Below, in pieces: positions 61,463-64,000 of a stretch of 64,000 bases of DNA (position 1 is its first letter; each line of letters begins with the position of its first letter). The position numbers and the translations under genes are program-made. Below the pieces are notes generated by a model. That model was not told the DNA's origin. It worked only from the letters and a program-made list of their open reading frames with translations, and did not search any database. Location of the stretch: contig NZ_BAKK01000025.1 in the NCBI RefSeq assembly GCF_000614145.1, positions 1-64,000 of the forward strand, in the 5' to 3' direction. This DNA comes from Bacteroides faecichinchillae JCM 17102 (GTDB lineage: Bacteria; Bacteroidota; Bacteroidia; Bacteroidales; Bacteroidaceae).

Positions 61463-63262
61463 TTAAAATGAATTTAATATACTATACGCCCGGTTCACCG
61501 TTGTCGCTGCCGGAATCTCCGGCATATCACCTAAATTAAACGGAACCAGCATTTTTTCTATTTTTCTTAAACCGGCCTCATTCCCTTTTTCTTGAAATTC
61601 CTGACGAAGAATACGAATCTTCTCATGAGCTTGTATACCCTCAATCAAACGTTCAAAACGAAGGCAACTACGGGCTCCCGGATATACCAGATAAGTATCT
61701 CCACCTGCCCAACTACGGAAACGGGAATCTAGCAATGGTTCCAAAGGCCAACTGTTGTATGCCCAACGCAAATACCCATCCAAATGTTTCTTTGAGGAAT
61801 AGAAACTAATCCAAACAGCCTCAGCCGGATCAGAGAAAGTAAAGGTGTTAGGATGCGCTTCCGAACAACAAGTATAATACGTAGTACGCTTATTTTCTGC
61901 CGCACGACGAATCCGTACATCTTCAGGGAAATTCTGTCCGATAGCGATACAGTAGTCATACAAATCCTTTTCAATTTGTTCGTGATAGTTTCCTGCCAAT
62001 GAGACTTTGAAATCCGGATCGGCTTTACGAATCACTTTCAATGTTTTCTGCATCACTTCCATTGGCCTCTCATCCATGGCAATGGTACAAATATCAAACC
62101 ATCCCTTCTCTTTGAGGTGTTTAGCAAATGAAGTAAGCATAGCCATCCACATTTCTTCATAAGCCGGCTCTCCGGGGGCAGTCGTTACAAATTGCAAAGA
62201 ATTTGTTGCCTGATCAAAATACTGGAAAGACAATTTCCAAGGAACCATGGAGTAACAATTAATCTGTTTATTGATACCTACTCCCATCATAAATTCCACC
62301 CAACGGTCAAAAACCGTATAGTCAAAAGCCCATGTACCGTCTGCGCGCTTCAGCCAAGTAACCATTGACTCAAAATAATCTTCTGTCTGGCCATTCCAAG
62401 GTTTGTGCATGATTGAAGTAGTAATAATCTTTTGTCCAGCATCCGCTAACATCTTCATTAAAGGACGCATAGCATCCATATGTGCCTGACTCCAAAGTGG
62501 AACTTGATAATAACGAGCTACTGCAAATGGATTTTGCCACAAATCAAGATGATAAGCCCATTCCGAAGGTTGAGGAAGTTCGCGTGAAGAAACTTTAATT
62601 TCCAGAGGAAGGCTAGCAATTAGCTTTTCTCCATCCTTCACCAATAAATTACCTTTATACATACCCGGTGTAGTAGATTGGGGGATCCAGCACTGCACCC
62701 AGATAGGTTGTGAAGTACGAGCAGGAAGTTTCATACTCTTCAGATCCGGATCAATCATATCCGCTACCAACAAAGAATCAAAAAGAGAGTGGTCCGGTCT
62801 ATTTCCACAACCTCCCTTACCATTTAGATTCAATTGATCCGTCATTACATAACGCATAAAAGCAGCTGTGCAAGCATCTGCCGGAAGCACTGCTCCTTTC
62901 GAACTCTTAAAACCTGTGAGGCTAAGATTCAAATTCTGAATATCCTCACCTGTCCATACTACTGCCTGTGCATTTACTCGTTCACCACGCCATCCCTGCA
63001 AAACAGATACCTTTTGCAATCCTTTCGTTGGAATCATGCGTTTTGCATACCGATAGTCGATACTCCCCCATGAGGCTTTGGGAGTAGAAACAGTTGCCCA
63101 CTCTTCAGCAGAGGGAGTAGCCGGATCAGGTAACTCCTGATAAGTATTCAGAGGAAAACGAGGCTGACCGGTAGGCGTTCCACATTGAGTCACTCCATTT
63201 TGGGCAAACAACATACTAGTGCTAAACAATCCCAACAAGCAAAGAATAGAAAATCGTGTCAT
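61463..63262 (-). CDS. Secreted GH123-like glycoside hydrolase (DUF4091)
   Basis: A 599-residue exported enzyme with a signal peptide (MTRFSILCLLGLFSTSMLFAQ). A beta-sandwich N-terminal part to about residue 230 is followed by a TIM-barrel region and the DUF4091 end. The adjacent Asp-Glu pair expected for GH123 N-acetyl-beta-galactosaminidases is seen in TIAMDERPMEVM (residues 397-398). The HLDLWQNPFAVARYY and VYPGARSCLRFERLIEGI blocks support this. No other carbohydrate genes surround it; it lies between priA and the phosphatase gene. Confidence 0.85.
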   Translation of the reverse strand: MTRFSILCLLGLFSTSMLFAQNGVTQCGTPTGQPRFPLNTYQELPDPATPSAEEWATVSTPKASWGSIDYRYAKRMIPTKGLQKVSVLQGWRGERVNAQAVVWTGEDIQNLNLSLTGFKSSKGAVLPADACTAAFMRYVMTDQLNLNGKGGCGNRPDHSLFDSLLVADMIDPDLKSMKLPARTSQPIWVQCWIPQSTTPGMYKGNLLVKDGEKLIASLPLEIKVSSRELPQPSEWAYHLDLWQNPFAVARYYQVPLWSQAHMDAMRPLMKMLADAGQKIITTSIMHKPWNGQTEDYFESMVTWLKRADGTWAFDYTVFDRWVEFMMGVGINKQINCYSMVPWKLSFQYFDQATNSLQFVTTAPGEPAYEEMWMAMLTSFAKHLKEKGWFDICTIAMDERPMEVMQKTLKVIRKADPDFKVSLAGNYHEQIEKDLYDYCIAIGQNFPEDVRIRRAAENKRTTYYTCCSEAHPNTFTFSDPAEAVWISFYSSKKHLDGYLRWAYNSWPLEPLLDSRFRSWAGGDTYLVYPGARSCLRFERLIEGIQAHEKIRILRQEFQEKGNEAGLRKIEKMLVPFNLGDMPEIPAATTVNRAYSILNSF

Positions 63263-63292
63263 AGTAAATAAATTTAAAGTGATTATATAATT

Positions 63293-64000
63293 TTACATAG
63301 GGTCCATATCATAATAAATAATCAGTGATTTATACCGTTCATCCTCTAGCATTTCCCGTTGGATACGTAACAGCAGTTCCCTCGCACGTCCCATCGGGGC
63401 ATTCTGTTCAATCTTGACCACAATCTTTTTAATAAACAAGGTCTGAATCCGGGCTACCGGAGGTTTATCCGGTCCCAGCACCCGATTACCAAATACAGTC
63501 CTCAATTTATCCGCCATTACAGTAGCCATCTGATCCAACAGAGACTCATTATGGTTCTTCAAATATACATAGATTAGCCGGTAATAGGGTGGATAATGAA
63601 ACATCTGGCGTTCTGCCAATTGTCCATTCACCATTTCTTCATAATTATTACCAATCACCTGATAAATAATAGGATGATCAATACTTTTCGTTTGCAACAC
63701 TACCCTTCCCCGTTTGTTCTTACGTCCAGCACGTCCGGCCACTTGCGCCATCAATTGAAACGCTCGTTCGTAAGAACGAAAGTCCGGATAATTCAACATT
63801 GTGTCAGCATTTAAGATACCAACCACACTTACATGGTCAAAATCCAATCCTTTTGAAACCATTTGTGTTCCAATCAGTATATCTGTCTTTCCTTGTTCAA
63901 AGTCTGCTATAATTTTTTCATACGCCGAGCGGGTACGAGTTGTGTCCAAGTCCATTCGTGCTACAGCCGCCTCCGGAAAAATAACTTTGATATCATCTTC
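63293..64000 (-). CDS. priA: Primosomal helicase PriA, 3' part (runs off the window)
   Basis: The C-terminal 235 residues of PriA, the helicase that restarts stalled replication forks. The frame is open to the right edge (EDDIKVIFPEAAVAR precedes MDLDTTRTR). Helicase motifs V and VI are visible: DILIGTQMVSKGLDFDHVSV and QVAGRAGRKNKRGRVVLQT. The family C-terminal domain (PPYYRLIYVYLKNHNESLLD and DKPPVARIQTLFIKKIVVKI) is complete to the stop at 63293. The N-terminal part, with the zinc and Walker motifs, lies beyond 64000. Confidence 0.95.
   Translation of the reverse strand, partial: EDDIKVIFPEAAVARMDLDTTRTRSAYEKIIADFEQGKTDILIGTQMVSKGLDFDHVSVVGILNADTMLNYPDFRSYERAFQLMAQVAGRAGRKNKRGRVVLQTKSIDHPIIYQVIGNNYEEMVNGQLAERQMFHYPPYYRLIYVYLKNHNESLLDQMATVMADKLRTVFGNRVLGPDKPPVARIQTLFIKKIVVKIEQNAPMGRARELLLRIQREMLEDERYKSLIIYYDMDPM

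Overview
The window is a stretch of a Bacteroides-type chromosome (phylum Bacteroidota). The evidence is the AT-rich DNA, the gene order around the ribosomal super-cluster (rpsU-xerC-hpf, four tRNAs, tuf, tRNA-Trp, secE, nusG, rplKAJL, rpoBC, a DUF3467 gene, rpsL-rpsG-fusA, S10, spc and alpha blocks ending in rplQ), the promoters (TTTG-N19-TAnnTTTG, the Bacteroides sigma-ABfr pattern), the near absence of Shine-Dalgarno sequences, and the GH78, GH123 and MBOAT/SGNH genes.

Layout. 1-7.8 kb (minus strand): a secreted GH78 alpha-L-rhamnosidase, an aldo/keto reductase, and a three-gene envelope O-acylation cassette (two SGNH-hydrolase-like proteins and an MBOAT acyltransferase). 7.8-14.5 kb (minus): a tripartite RND efflux operon with a TetR-type regulator first and a small PII-like protein last. 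14.5-20 kb: a poorly conserved stretch with a broken unknown gene, three unknown secreted or membrane proteins, and a membrane-anchored MutS-like ATPase. 20-53.4 kb (all minus): about 33 kb of translation and transcription machinery with five tRNAs. 53.5-64 kb: aminopeptidase P, gamma-carbonic anhydrase, KDO transferase, glutamyl-tRNA synthetase, a 7TM-HD phosphohydrolase, a low-molecular-weight phosphatase, a GH123-like enzyme, and the 3' part of priA running off the right edge.

The most important technical observation is that ten single-base deletions, all inside runs of identical bases, break nine otherwise perfect genes, including the essential rpoA, rpoB, rplB, rplF (twice), rplW and nusG. 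No such cell could live, so these are almost certainly homopolymer errors in the sequence. I give each gene its full corrected extent and mark the break. Two genes too short for simple ORF calling (rpmJ, rpmD) were recovered by eye.

I did not find a convincing new defence or mobile system. The items most worth a second look are the PII-like protein tied to the RND pump, the membrane-anchored MutS-like ATPase, the MBOAT plus double-SGNH cassette, the hairpins between rplL/rpoB, rpoB/rpoC and fusA/rpsJ, and the broken gene near 15.5 kb.
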